A stretch of 64,000 bases of DNA from Rattus norvegicus (taxonomy: Eukaryota > Chordata > Mammalia > Rodentia > Muridae). Every line of letters begins with the position of its first letter. Position 1 is the stretch's first letter. A program made the translations under genes and the position numbers. Under the pieces are notes generated by a model that saw only the letters and a program-made list of their open reading frames with translations, did not search any database and had not been told where the DNA came from. This document shows, one piece after another, positions 44,493 to 55,212 of the stretch. The stretch covers positions 129,208,476 to 129,272,475 of the forward strand of contig NC_086021.1 in assembly GCF_036323735.1 (NCBI RefSeq). The letters run 5' to 3'.

Positions 44493-45248
44493 TGTGCACT
44501 CGGGTACCCAAAGAATCCAGAAGTGGGTGTTAGATCACTTGTAACATGAACCCTCTGGGAAAGTGCTTTCCCTGTTCACCCCTGTGTTATGATTTCATAG
44601 AAAAATATCTCAGCCAGGAAATACACATCTGTTTATTTACGTTGACAGAGCTGTGTAAAGTCTCTTCCTGGGAAGCAAGCACCACCTCTGGCTGGTATCT
44701 TTCGATCCCGGCATGGGATTCCCAGGGGAATTTTAATTCTTTGGGGTCCAGTGTTTTTAGCAATCTTGTAGTCAAAAGGATGGCACCCAAGTGCGTTTCT
44801 TTAAACTGTTGTTTTTCTCTCCTAGAGTGTTTACAGTCAGAGGTTGGCCTAAAAGAGCTCACAATGAGGAAAGAGTAATCATCTAATCCACAAATATGTA
44901 AGGATAAGATTATACCATAACCCAAGGAATATAATAAATATTCATGAGTTTACTCTGACATAAAAAATAATTAAGTAAACAAATAAATGGTAGGGAAGGG
45001 CAATCACTACTCCCAGAAGAATCCTAATTAATAATATAGAATAAACCCAGCTTGCTAGGGCTGCCAGAGTCCTAATAAGTTAATAACAATGCCACATTAA
45101 CCAAACGATCACGGTTAACTACCATTAGAAATTAGACATGCCACCGTCATGTTTCTTTGCTGGAAACACTGAGAATGACATGCTACTTTTCTTTTTAGGT
45201 AAAATACCAAAACAAACAGAAACCAAATATCTGTAATTTCCGTCTAAT
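44490..45248. other. Intergenic sequence without recognisable feature
   Basis: The frames at 44546-44925 on both strands have no known domain. Confidence 0.4.
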
Positions 45249-45291
45249 GAAAAACAAAAAACAAAAAACAAAAAACAAAAAACAAAAACAG
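45249..45291 (+). repeat. (CAAAAA)n microsatellite
   Basis: Six to seven hexamer units. Confidence 0.9.
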
Positions 45292-45407
45292 ATAGACCCA
45301 AACTGAAATATATCTGCTGGATTCCAAGTTAGCGTAATTGAAGAGTGTTGAGGTTGTGAAAGACAAGCATGTCAGACATTACAGGAGCCTAAAGACACAT
45401 GAAAACT

Positions 45408-45566
45408 AGCTGGGTGTAGCACTAGAGGAACATGGGTTGGAGGTTCAAAGAAAGTTCAAAGCCTTTGGAGTCTACACAGCGAGTTCAGCTCCAGGCTGTG
45501 TATCCACTACCTGTCTGAAGAATAACAGAAAGCAAAACAAAACAAAACAAACAAAACAAACAAAAC
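45408..45566 (+). mobile_element. Old B1-like SINE with (AAAAC)n tail
   Basis: AGCTGGGTGTAGCACTAGAG head and GTCTACACAGCGAGTTCAG. Diverged. Confidence 0.6.
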
Positions 45567-45572
45567 GCCCAG

Positions 45573-45765
45573 AAGCTGGAGAGATGGCTCAGCAGAAAGT
45601 GTGCCTGCTGCCCTATTGGAGGACCTAAATTTAGTTCCCATTACCCACATTGGTGGCTCACAACTCCAGTGCCAAGAGATCTGGTCTCCTCAGCCATCCC
45701 CACATGCATGGAACATACTCATATACACAGACACTTAAATTAAAATAAAAATAAATCTTTAAGAG
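45573..45765 (+). mobile_element. B3 SINE
   Basis: AGCTGGAGAGATGGCTCAGC head, AATTAAAATAAAAATAAATC tail. Confidence 0.88.
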
Positions 45766-45775
45766 TAAAAAAAGG

Positions 45776-45920
45776 GTCAATGAGATGGCTTCGTGGATAA
45801 GGGCACTGGCTGCCAAGTCTGATGACCTGGGTTCAATCCGCGGAGTCTATGAGGTGCGAATGAGAGAGCTATGTCTGACAGTTGTCCTCTAGTATCTGTG
45901 GCATGTACAACTCCCTACAT
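45776..45920 (+). mobile_element. B4A-type SINE
   Basis: GAGATGGCTTCGTGGATAAG, GATGACCTGGGTTCAATCCG, GACAGTTGTCCTCTAGTATC. Confidence 0.75.
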
Positions 45921-46279
45921 TGATTAATTATGTGTAGAATAATACAGAAGAAATGTAAACACAGAATGGAATATAAGATCCTATCTCAAATCCTACAACA
46001 AAAGGTATTTTTGAAAAATCATGATAGCCAAAGCAAGTCTGCACCTTAGGGTTTTACCAATGTTAGTGTTCTAGTTTTGGTAAGTTTGCCCATTAACATT
46101 GGAGTGACCTATGTAAAAATGTGTAAGAGCTCTTCTATCATCTTTGGAACTGCTTCAGAATTCTAAAATTGTTCTAAAAGTAATAGAATTGATTAAAATT
46201 AAAATTATATGTAAATAATACAAAATTGGGTTTCTTCTGCTTTTTTTAGCCTTCTAGAAAGTTCTATTACCTTAAAATT
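45921..46279. other. AT-rich sequence without recognisable feature
   Basis: No repeat or exon was recognised. Confidence 0.4.
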
Positions 46280-46493
46280 ATTAATTTTGTATATATGGGT
46301 GTTTTGCTTGCCTTTATATCTGTGTACCATTTTGTGTGCCTGATCCTATGCAGGCCAAAAGAGGTTACTGGACCTCCTGGGTCTGGAGCTACAGATGGCT
46401 GTGAGCTTCTGTGTAGACACTGGAACTTGAACTTAGGTCCTCTGGAAGAGCAGCCAGTATTCTTAAGCCACTGAGCCATCTCTCCAGTCCCCT
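46280..46493 (-). mobile_element. B3 SINE, antisense
   Basis: TATGGGTGTTTTGCTTGCCT, GGAACTTGAACTTAGGTCCT, GAGCCATCTCTCCAGTCC. Confidence 0.88.
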
Positions 46494-46542
46494 ACTAGGT
46501 TTTAGTATTCATAGACATTATGTATAAGATTTTCATTTTCAG

Positions 46543-46728
46543 GTTGGACCAGAGGGCTCTGCCCAGAGACCTGAGTTCAATTCCCAGCACCCACATCATA
46601 TAACTCACAATCATCTACCTATAACTCCAGCTTCAGAGGGATCTGACATATTCAGCCTCTGTGGGCACCTGAGCTCATGTGCTCACACATACCAGCTTAA
46701 AAACCATGCAATTAAATTAAAAAATGAA
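46543..46728 (+). mobile_element. B3 SINE
   Basis: GAGACCTGAGTTCAATTCCC, ATAACTCCAGCTTCAGAGGG. Confidence 0.75.
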
Positions 46729-46746
46729 ATTGTCACTTTAATAACC

Positions 46747-46897
46747 AGCTATGATGGTGCACACCTGTAATCCTAGCACTTGGAATGTGAAGGCAGGAAT
46801 ACAGAGTTCTAGACCAGCCTCAGCTAGATAGCAAGTTCAAGGTCATCATGTGTGACCTTTTGAGACAGGGTCTCAAACAAGCAAACAAAAAAAAATC
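46747..46897 (+). mobile_element. B1 SINE, diverged
   Basis: GATGGTGCACACCTGTAATC through GACAGGGTCTCAAACAAGC. Confidence 0.75.
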
Positions 46898-46907
46898 AAA
46901 ATTAAAG

Positions 46908-47088
46908 GGGCTGGAGAGATGGCTCAGCGGTTAAGAGCACTGGCTGCTCTTCCAGAGGTCCTGAGTTCAAACCACATGGTGGCTCACAACCATCTGTAAT
47001 GGGATCTGATGCCCTCTTTGGGTGCGTCTGAAGACAGCCACAGTGTACTCACATCCATGAAATAAATGAATAAATCTTAAAAAACAAA
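46908..47088 (+). mobile_element. B2 SINE
   Basis: GGGGCTGGAGAGATGGCTCA head to an AATAAATGAATAAATC tail. Well preserved. Confidence 0.93.
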
Positions 47089-47099
47089 ACAAAACACTG

Positions 47100-48194
47100 T
47101 CACTTCAAAAAGTCACATGCCATTAGGCCCTAAGATCCTTGAGAACAGAACCCAAGTCTCATCCATTCATCTTTTTTGTGTTCTTGATACTTCACAAATA
47201 AGTACAAACAAATGCCTATTGAGTTCTCAATGCCTTATACATATCTATAATATACGCACATACTTACACATACACATATATGTTCTGAAGAGTGGAGCAC
47301 ATGTGTATGTGCTCTTAAAACTGAAGTGCCAAATGCAGAAAGGACACACCTCGTGGGTGAACTGAGCATGTTATCTGAGCGCAGATGCTGTGAAACCTTC
47401 CATTTCTAACATAGGAGAGAACAAATCGATTAATCTTTAAAAACCCTTTCATTTCTTTCTTCTCTGATGAACTTTGGGACTATTTGACATAGAACATTTG
47501 TCTTTGCCACCTGGTGACAAGAGCTGAGGTCACACAGTGACCGAGTTAGTTCCCTTCCCTCCCATGCTGCACCTTCCCCCAGAATTCATTCCCATGCTTC
47601 ACCTACTCCAAAAAGAGCATCCTTCACGAGAGCTGACGCAGCCATGGAGTTACAGAAAGGGAAGTGCCGTAGCAGGAAACAGCAACCTGCCTTTCACACA
47701 CCCACTTCACGAGCGGGGAGTGGGAGGGAGATGAATGTGCTCACATTCTCACACGGAGAGCAATGTGCTCACACTTGCAGAGTGATGGGCAGGAAAGGAC
47801 AGACGGGAGAGAATCAGATGACAGCTGTCTTTATGTTTTCTTTGCCTGTATCCTCTTCTTTACGTGAATGTCTGATTATAGGGATGGTGTGCGTGTGAAG
47901 AGACAGGGAGAGACTAGAATTCATTTCCAAGTGCGTGTGAGAGATCATCTGCCTCTTACAGTCATTCTCACACAGTTATCTGTGGAAATGCGGATAGGAA
48001 TGCCTGCTTGCCATGTCTCCTAAATGTATGTGTTCAAAATTTTCCTATCACTAATGAACTGCAAACTAACTACATATTGAAGCGGAATACAGCTGTGTAT
48101 GCTGAGCTTGATATGCTTTAGCTAAATATTAAACAGGTAATGTAAACTAGGGATGTAAATTCTCTAAGATGCTTCAATAGGAAGGAAGAAGCAG
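47100..48194. other. 1.1 kb without recognised repeat or gene
   Basis: Mixed composition. Open frames at 47117-47898 have no recognisable domain. Confidence 0.4.
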
Positions 48195-48312
48195 CCCAGT
48201 GGTGATGTACACCTTTAATCCCAGCACTGTGGATGCAGAGGCAGGTGGATCTCCACCTGTTCAAGGCCCAGTCTACAGAGCTAGTTCCAAGAACCCTGTC
48301 TAGAAAAACAAA
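48195..48312 (+). mobile_element. B1 SINE, internally deleted
   Basis: GTGGTGATGTACACCTTTAA to GAACCCTGTCTAG, shorter than usual in the middle. A (CAAA)n-type tail follows. Confidence 0.85.
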
Positions 48313-48556
48313 ACAAGAACAAACAAACAAACAAAAAAACAAACCAGAACAAAACAAAAAGCCAGCAAGCGTGAGAAGAGGGAAAAAAATGCACTTTGAA
48401 GGTTGGATGTTAGATTTGGGGATATTTATTATGACCTTAGAGTTAAATACATAGCATGTATGTTTTACAAGTTTCAAAATACATGTTCCTAAGAGAGATG
48501 TGGTCCTCTCAACCACTCATGAGGCTTAAATAGGAGGATCTTAGGTCTGAAGTGTG

Positions 48557-48870
48557 CGGTGTGGTGTGTGTGTGGGGGGGTGTTATATGTATTGTGTGTC
48601 TGTGTGTGCACATGCATAGATGTGTGTACAGGCTGGTGAAGGACAGAGTTTGACATCTGGTGTCTTCCTTGATCACTTTTTAATCTTATTTTTGGATCCA
48701 GGGCCTTGCACTGCCTGGAGCTTACCGAGTCAGTTAAGCTTGATGTTCAGAAGCTCCAGCAATCTGCCTGTGTCTGCTTCCCCCGCACTAGGCTTACAGA
48801 TGTTCACTGTCATGTCCAGCTGTTCCCATGAGTACTGGGGATCTGAACTTCACTTATGGAACCTTCAACG
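48557..48870 (-). mobile_element. RSINE1, antisense
   Basis: GT-rich end, TCTTCCTTGATCACTTTTTA, CTGGAGCTTACCGAGTCAG, ATGAGTACTGGGGATCTGAA in the expected order. Confidence 0.7.
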
Positions 48871-48879
48871 TTGCTTGTT

Positions 48880-49245
48880 TTCTGAGGCCGAGTCTTTCTC
48901 TGTCTCCTTGGTTTGCCTGGACTCATTATGTATCCCATGCTGCCGTCACACTTGTGAATCTCATCATGTAACCCATGCTGCCGTCACACTTGTGAATCTC
49001 ATCATGTAACCCACACTGCCCTCACACTTGTGAATCTCATCATGTAACCCATGCTGCCCTCACACTTGTGAATCTCATCATGTAACCCACACTGCTGTCA
49101 CACTTGTGAATCTCATCATGTAACCCACGCTGCCCTCACACTTGTGAATCTCATCATGTAACCCATGCTGCCCTCACACTCGTGGCCCCTTCGCTTCTGT
49201 CTCCCAAACATTCTGTAGTGTACTATCCACCACACCAGGCTCTAC
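48880..49245 (-). mobile_element. B1-derived SINE, antisense, expanded by an internal minisatellite
   Basis: Left arm GAGTCTTTCTCTGTCTCCTT..GGACTCATTATGTATCCC and right arm GCTTCTGTCTCCCAAACATT..CCACCACACCAGGCTC are the two sides of an antisense B1. The 38-bp array lies between them. Confidence 0.7.
48924..49185 (+). repeat. 38-bp minisatellite, about 6.9 copies
   Basis: Unit starts CATCATGTAACCCATGCTGC and ends CACTTGTGAATCT. Six full units start at 48924, 48962, 49000, 49038, 49076 and 49114; a partial seventh starts at 49152. Variation is concentrated in the CAC(A/G)CTGC(C/T) part. There are no spacers. Confidence 0.97.
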
Positions 49246-49471
49246 AAAACTTGTAGTAGGAACTTAGACCTGTCTTTGTTCAGATCGCTGAGAGAGGAAA
49301 ACATGCTGGACCCACCACATGGGGAGGGGCGTTTATTATCAAGTTTTTCTTCTATGCTTATCCTATTTACAAAAGTTTATTCTTCATAACGTGGATGCTT
49401 TTATTACCACTGCACAACTGAATTTAGGGAAATTAACCAACTTGTGGTTGTAAAACTGAGCAGCCAATCAG

Positions 49472-49552
49472 GCATGATGGTGCACACCTTTCAACCTGGC
49501 AGTCAGGAGACAGAAGAAGGTGGATCAATATTAGTTTAAGACCAGCCTGGTC
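49472..49552 (+). mobile_element. B1 SINE, 5' part (split)
   Basis: CAGGCATGATGGTGCACACC to AAGACCAGCCTGGTC. It resumes at 49753. Confidence 0.8.
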
Positions 49553-49737
49553 GGGGCTGGAGAAATGGCTCAGTCGATAAGAGCACTGGCTGCTCGTCCA
49601 GAGGTCCTGAGTTCAAATCCCAGCAACCACATGGTGACTCACAACCATCTGTAACGAAATCTGATGCCCTCTTCTGATGTGTCTGAAGACAGCGACAGTG
49701 TACTAATATATAACATATAAATAAATTAAAAAAAAAA
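49553..49737 (+). mobile_element. B2 SINE inserted in a B1
   Basis: GGGGCTGGAGAAATGGCTCA head. Target-site duplication AAGACCAGCCTGGTC at 49538-49552 and 49738-49752. Confidence 0.95.
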
Positions 49738-49752
49738 AAGACCAGCCTGGTC

Positions 49753-49808
49753 TACATAGAGTTCCTGGGTGGCCAGGGATTCACAGTGACACTCTGCCTC
49801 AAAATTAC
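49753..49808 (+). mobile_element. B1 SINE, 3' part (split)
   Basis: TACATAGAGTTCCTGGGTGG to the CTCTGCCTCAAAA end. Confidence 0.8.
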
Positions 49809-52389
49809 AAACACATTCCACAGGGAAAGAATTATAAGAACACTTTCTGTAGTCGGTAGGATATGACAAAGCCAAGGATGAATTTTGGAAGAGCAATTTC
49901 CCTAATATGGGAATACAAGTGTGTGAAAGGCAAGGGTATTTATAGAGGAGGTTTTGACATGGAAGTTCGTCCCTATAGGGCACATAGAAGGTAGTGGTAG
50001 GAATGTGGGCAGTGCAGAAGTGAGTCATGTGATTAAGTCAGGCCACCTGGACAGGGTTCTCTGTAGTGGAATCTGAGGATGGCAGTCTTCTAGGCGCTAT
50101 GGAGTGACACTCCTGCTCGGTGGATATAGTCTACCCAGGAGTGTAAAGAGCCTTTGAGGAATAGCCTGAAGTCTAGAACAGACTTTGCAAGCCTTGGTAG
50201 TAGCACATCAGGGGTAGAGGTATTGTCAAATATCTACAGAGGTGGCCCAGCCACTGCTATGGGTAATAAGATATTTATTAAAGATAAAGACTGAGGTGGC
50301 ATCCTGGAGGAAGATCGTAGATGTGAGTGAGGGATAGCAAGAAAGGGATGTGAGTCTGGAGGCTTCTATATTGGCCTTTGGCTTGGAGGATTGATTAGAT
50401 AAAAGAGAAGAGATCAAATTGCAGATTTTTGTAGCTATAAAGCCCAAAGAGGAAGAGGGTCCAGATTAGTCCAGTAACACAGAGCTGATCCTGGGCCCCA
50501 AACCTGGAAACTATAGAAGGAGTCAGGAATGGATGAGGAAGAGTGACCTGAAAGCAAAACATCCATGGTCCAACAGACAGGAGTCAGAGGTGGGAGATCG
50601 TGGTAATCAAAGAATATTCTGCACCAGAATTACAGGAATTAAGAAAAGCCCTAAACCAGCAGTGAAGGAATCCCCCACACCTGGCTTGAGAGGCTGAGGG
50701 AGAGCAGAGAAACTGAGCACCATAACTACATACCCATCCTTGAGGCACAAGCTGCCCAGCCTGAGGCACTGTGGGGGCGGGACGACCAGTCCCCGATGGA
50801 GTGGTTCATGGGAGTCATTAGAGATATTTAGCCATCACCAGTACAAATCCCATGGTATCAGGGGCTGGAGGACCATAAAGTAGGGACAGATCATAAACCG
50901 AGGGAACTGGGTTTGAGGGAAGCAATGAAGATGTCCAGTTCACAGGGCAGAGAGGGTGGTTTCACAAGAGACAAAGAGCTGGATTCAGTAAGGACAGCAA
51001 TACTGGCATGGTGCTTAGGAGCTTTGCCGAGCCCTTTGGTGGGGCAATCTTTATAAAGTAGAAAAGGCTTTGGAGGTTCTAAATGGCTTAGACCAGCTTG
51101 TCTAAAAATAAGTGTCCTTAAAGTGGGAGAGCAACCTAGAAATATGAGGAAAGTGAAACAGAGAAAAGGGTCTATATACCTTGCAAATGGGGCAAGTTCT
51201 TGAATCAAGCCCAAGTTCCTAAGGAAAAAATTGACAGAATTCTGTGCTAACAAACATCTGGAAGACTTTAAAGACTGAAGAGCAATTTACATAAGGCGTC
51301 CATGATATAGGTGCAGAAGATCAAACCTGCCCCAGGAGTAGACAATGATCCCTCCAGACTAAGCAGGGTGTCTTTCTCTCCTATGAAAGGATATGCCAGG
51401 AGTGGGGATGGCTTCCCCTCCAGGGCCTCCCTAAGCAGCTAGGTATGGTAGACAGACAACAGTGCCAACCCAGAACCTACCTGACCCAAGGAACCAGCCT
51501 GAGCAGCAGGGCAGAGGGTAGGGGAATTACTGCTGGCTGGTTCTAGCAGGCCTGGGCAGCATGAGCCAGTGCCAACAAGCTCAGTATGGATGGTCAAATA
51601 TGGAGAACTCTGTGGACGAGCTCTGGGTATGGAAGTGGAATGGCTCAGAGAGAATGACTGAAGATTGTGAAGCTCTATGATAGCACATCCTTTCCTGGTA
51701 CTGTAGCCAACATTGTTCTGTGGAAGAAACAACCAAGGCTAACATGATAGACTTTGCTTATATTTAACTTTGTTGTGGACTTCCGTGATCAACAGTCTTC
51801 CAAGTGCTTTGCCAAGGCTATCTCTAAAGTCCCAGTAATCATTATGGGATGGTGGCTCGGGGCTCTGCCTCATTATTCTAGCCATCCTCTGTATAAAGGT
51901 TTGTTCTATATGGATAGTGTTAAGGACATAAGAGTGCACCTGAAGGAGTAAGCATGGGAAATTAGGTCAAAGGATGGAAAGAAAGGTCAGGTATTGTGGA
52001 ATTCTGGGGAGCTTTGTACAGCTAAGGTAGTGATACCCACAGGATGATTAGGGAAAGTTTGCAACAGCCTGTAAATGTTTATAAGTAAACAAAAAGTAAA
52101 ACATGTTGCTCTTAGAAGCCATAGTCAGTTCACTGGGAATCCCAGTGCCAGGAGAGCATTACCTCCCTAGGGGTTGTTGACAACAGAGGCCTCTAAAATC
52201 ATAAAGGTTATTGCCGCCATTTTGCTGCATTCAAAAACTGAATTGGAAGACCCTATTGCTGAAGAGGTTGCAGGTTTTAGTTGTCGAACTTTGAGAAATA
52301 AAGCTAAGACTGGGCCTAAAGTATCCCCTCCCTGAGAGATAGCTCCTGTAAGAATAAGAGATGCCTCTAAGGATGCTGAGGGGAATTAA
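49809..52389. other. 2.6 kb unclassified block
   Basis: No SINE or L1 was recognised. Composition is even and moderately purine-rich on the plus strand. The minus-strand 120-codon frame at 50891-51253 has no domain that I recognise. Degenerate LTR-retroelement internal sequence is possible; a real exon is not supported. Confidence 0.35.
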
Positions 52390-52403
52390 GATTAAACATC
52401 TCA

Positions 52404-52519
52404 GGGGTTGGGGATTTAGCTCAGTGGTAGAGCGCTTGCCTAGCAAGCTCAAGGCCCTGGGTTCGGTCCCAAGCTCCGAAAAAAAGAAAAAGGAAAAAAA
52501 AAAGAAGAAGAAGAAAAAT
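52404..52519 (+). mobile_element. ID SINE (BC1-like type)
   Basis: Complete, with tail AAAAAAAGAAAAAGG.. grading to (AAG)n. Target-site duplication GATTAAAC(A/G)T(C/T)TCA at 52390-52403 and 52520-52533. Confidence 0.95.
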
Positions 52520-52533
52520 GATTAAACGTTTCA

Positions 52534-53204
52534 TTCAGTCATTGGTTCTCCTTGTTTCGCAATGGGAGTACCAGGCAAGATACGCCAGCTGGCGTCGTAG
52601 TGCCATGAGTACTTATGGATAGGACTCACTTTCTATCAGACTTAAGGCTGCTTCAGCTCTGGAGAAGGAAAAGTCACCTCTGGTTCAGAAACTGTACTGG
52701 AACAAAACCTGTGGACATGGAAGCCCCAGGAGAACCAACTGCTATCAACTTATTAAATGGTGTGGCAGATACAAAGCTTCCCTCATTTGTGTTTGCAGTC
52801 AAAGGTTATCCCTGCAGTCCATTTGGACATTCCTCCCATTCCTGTTTTTTGTACATTCCTCAGCTGTGTCTTGTGGTAGGAGAGATAGCAGAATAGCTGT
52901 GTTCTGGAAATGGAAGCATGATGAAAGGACACGAGGGTTTGGTACCTTGCTGGAGTTGGAGGAAAATAAGTCAGACATCGGCGGAATTGGAAGAGAATAG
53001 TCAGACATTTATGCACCCTCTCCAAGGCTCAGGGACCTTCCCAGAGGAAGGGGTGGGTACTGAACATGGCTGTCCTCTGAGCTGAACAATCACCACCACC
53101 ACGGGACATTCAGCTGGGCTGGTTCACAGTCCCGGTTTGGTTGTTGACTGTACACATCCCTTTGCAGAGGAGTGGGGAATGTCACAAAACCCTCGCCTGA
53201 ACTT
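52534..53204. other. Intergenic sequence without recognisable feature
   Basis: A 93-codon plus frame at 52615-52896 shows no known domain. Confidence 0.4.
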
Positions 53205-54050
53205 CTTCTTCTTCTTTTTTTTTTTTTTTATTAACTTGAGTATTTCTTATTTACATTTCGAGTGTTATTCCCTTTCCCGGTTTCCGGGCAAACATCCCCC
53301 TAATCCCTCCCCCCTTCCCTTCTTTATGGGTGTTCCCCTCCCCATCCTCTCCCCATTGCCGCCTTCCCCCCAACAATCTAGTTCACTGGGGGTTCAGTCT
53401 TAGCAGGACCCAGGGCTTCCCCTTCCACTGGTGCTCTTACTAGGATATTCATTGCTACCTATGAGGTCAGAGTCCAGGGTCAGTCCATGTATAGTCTTTA
53501 GGTAGTGGCTTAGTCCCTGGAAGCTCTGGTTGCTTGGCATTGTTGTTCATAAGGAGTCTCGAGCCCCTTCAAGCTCTTCCAGCTCTTTCTCTAATTCCTT
53601 CAATGGGGTCCTATTCTCAGTTCAGTGGTTTGCTGCTGGCATTCGCCTCTGTATTTGCTGTATTCTGGCTATGTCTCTCAGGAGAGATCTACATCCGGTT
53701 CCTGTCAGCCTGCCCTTCTTTGCTTCATCCATCTTGTCTAATTGGATGGCTGTATATGTATGGGCCACATGTGGGGCAGGCTCTGAATGGGTGTTCCTTC
53801 TGTGTCTGTTTTAATCTTTTCCTCTCTATTCCCTGCCAAGGGTATTCTTGTTCCCCTTTTTCGATTTCTTTTTTTTTTTTTTTGGTTCTTTTTTTCAGAG
53901 CTGGGGACCGAACCCAGGGCCTTGCGCTTCCTAGGTAAGTGCTCTACCACTGAGCTAAATCCCCAGCCCCTCTTGTTCCCCTTTTAAAGAAGGAGTGAAG
54001 CATTCACATTTTGATCATCTGTCTTGAGTTTCATTTGTTCTAGGCATCTG
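53205..54050 (-). mobile_element. L1 3' UTR, antisense, 5'-truncated
   Basis: Poly-T, then GTATTTCTTATTTACATTTC, ACTGGGGGTTCAGTCTTAGC and CAGTTCAGTGGTTTGCTGCT, all antisense rat-type L1 3' UTR. Interrupted by an ID element. No ORF2 sequence remains. Confidence 0.9.
53861..53970 (-). mobile_element. ID SINE (TTACCTAGGAAGC type) inside an L1
   Basis: Target-site duplication TCTTGTTCCCCTTTT at 53846-53860 and 53971-53985. Tail carries the GGTTC mark. Confidence 0.95.
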
Positions 54051-54339
54051 AACTTCTAACTGCTCCCTACTCCCCATTGTAGGCAACTGTGCTCTGACTG
54101 TGTGGCCTGTGGGAGGGGCAATTCATCTATACAGCTGTGAAAAGCCAGAATTCCTGTTGGGTAAAGACTTTCTCATGGGACTTAGGATGGGAGGAGTGTC
54201 TACACTCCAGGAAGTAACCTCAACCTGGGTCCTGTAAGCAAGCCCCATAAACTCCTTGATTCCCGAGTGAATTTTGGTGGAATTACACATCAGTTTGTGG
54301 TTGGTACCTTAGAAAGAGGGGTAGATATTGCTTATGTGT

Positions 54340-55212
54340 AACTTTAAAATTTTCAACATTGTTTTTAATGATGTTTCTTAAATGCTTTAACCTCCCTTGT
54401 TGCCTACCACACACCAGAGGTAGTGGGAAAGAAGGGATGCAGGGGAAGTGGACCTGTTTAGAAAGGTTCTTTGGAACAACTCCCATCCGTGTTGTCTGGA
54501 AATCCACACTTCGGTTTACAGGTTACCAGGCAGCTCGATCCACTCACAAGCACTTCACAGACACAGATAGAGTCGGGATAGCAAACACGAATCAGCGGCA
54601 AGTGGCACTGCCTAGCAGAGACAGCCAGACCTCAGTGTCAGCTAGAATCAGCAGGAGGGACGAGAGTAATGCCAGGAGAAGTTCTCAGCTGTGTCTCTCT
54701 CAGGGAAGTGAAGATCAGTGAAGACAGGAGACCTACATGCATTGCACAGCTAGTTGTAGCAGCAAGCCAAGCTCTCCTCCATCACTCAGTCTTACACCCT
54801 CCACACATCATGTGTCCTCCACATGCCCTGCCTCAGCAGGGGACTTGCCTCAGCACATGCAGCCAATCAGCTTGATTCCAAGGAAACAGCAAGAAACTGC
54901 AGCACAACCACCAGAAGTGTTTTGGTGCGGTTTCTCCTTATGGAGTCCCAACAAATGCAACTCAATTACACAATGTAAGGCAGACAATACATTCGTGTTG
55001 TTAGCAAAGAATCCTCCATCACATGTCCTTTCATGTGCTTGCTCTAGCAGAGCATCTTCTCTCCTGTGTCTGCTTCAGTGAAACCTTCCTTCAAGAGTCT
55101 GTCTTAGCCTTTCATGGCTGTGTCCATTTTAACAAAGCATTCCTTTCCATGATTGCCCCCAGCAGGACCCCATCCAACTGACTTTTCAAAGAACCCTTAA
55201 GTTTCTACTTCA
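54340..55212 (+). mobile_element. LTR-like repeat 'family A', copy 3
   Basis: TTCTTAAATGCTTTAACCTC, CAACCACCAGAAGTG and the shared end TTTCTACTTCA. It is longer than the other copies, with extra sequence in the middle that may be an internal duplication. Confidence 0.55.

Noticed and set aside
48924..49185. Possible CRISPR array, because of regularly spaced 38-base repeats
   Set aside because: The units are directly adjacent with no spacers, lie inside a B1 SINE, and the genome is mammalian.
50891..51253. 120-codon minus-strand frame
   Set aside because: No recognisable family. Kept only as part of the unclassified block, not as a gene.
53534..53938. 134-codon frame with hydrophobic stretches resembling membrane segments
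   Set aside because: It is antisense L1 3' UTR plus an ID element. Hydrophobicity comes from T-rich sequence.
53861..53970. Possible BC1 gene
   Set aside because: It lacks the unique 3' region of BC1 RNA and has a target duplication. It is an ordinary ID copy, like the others in the window.
54359..55081. 120- and 114-codon plus-strand frames
   Set aside because: They lie within LTR-like family A copy 3. Related copies do not conserve the frame.
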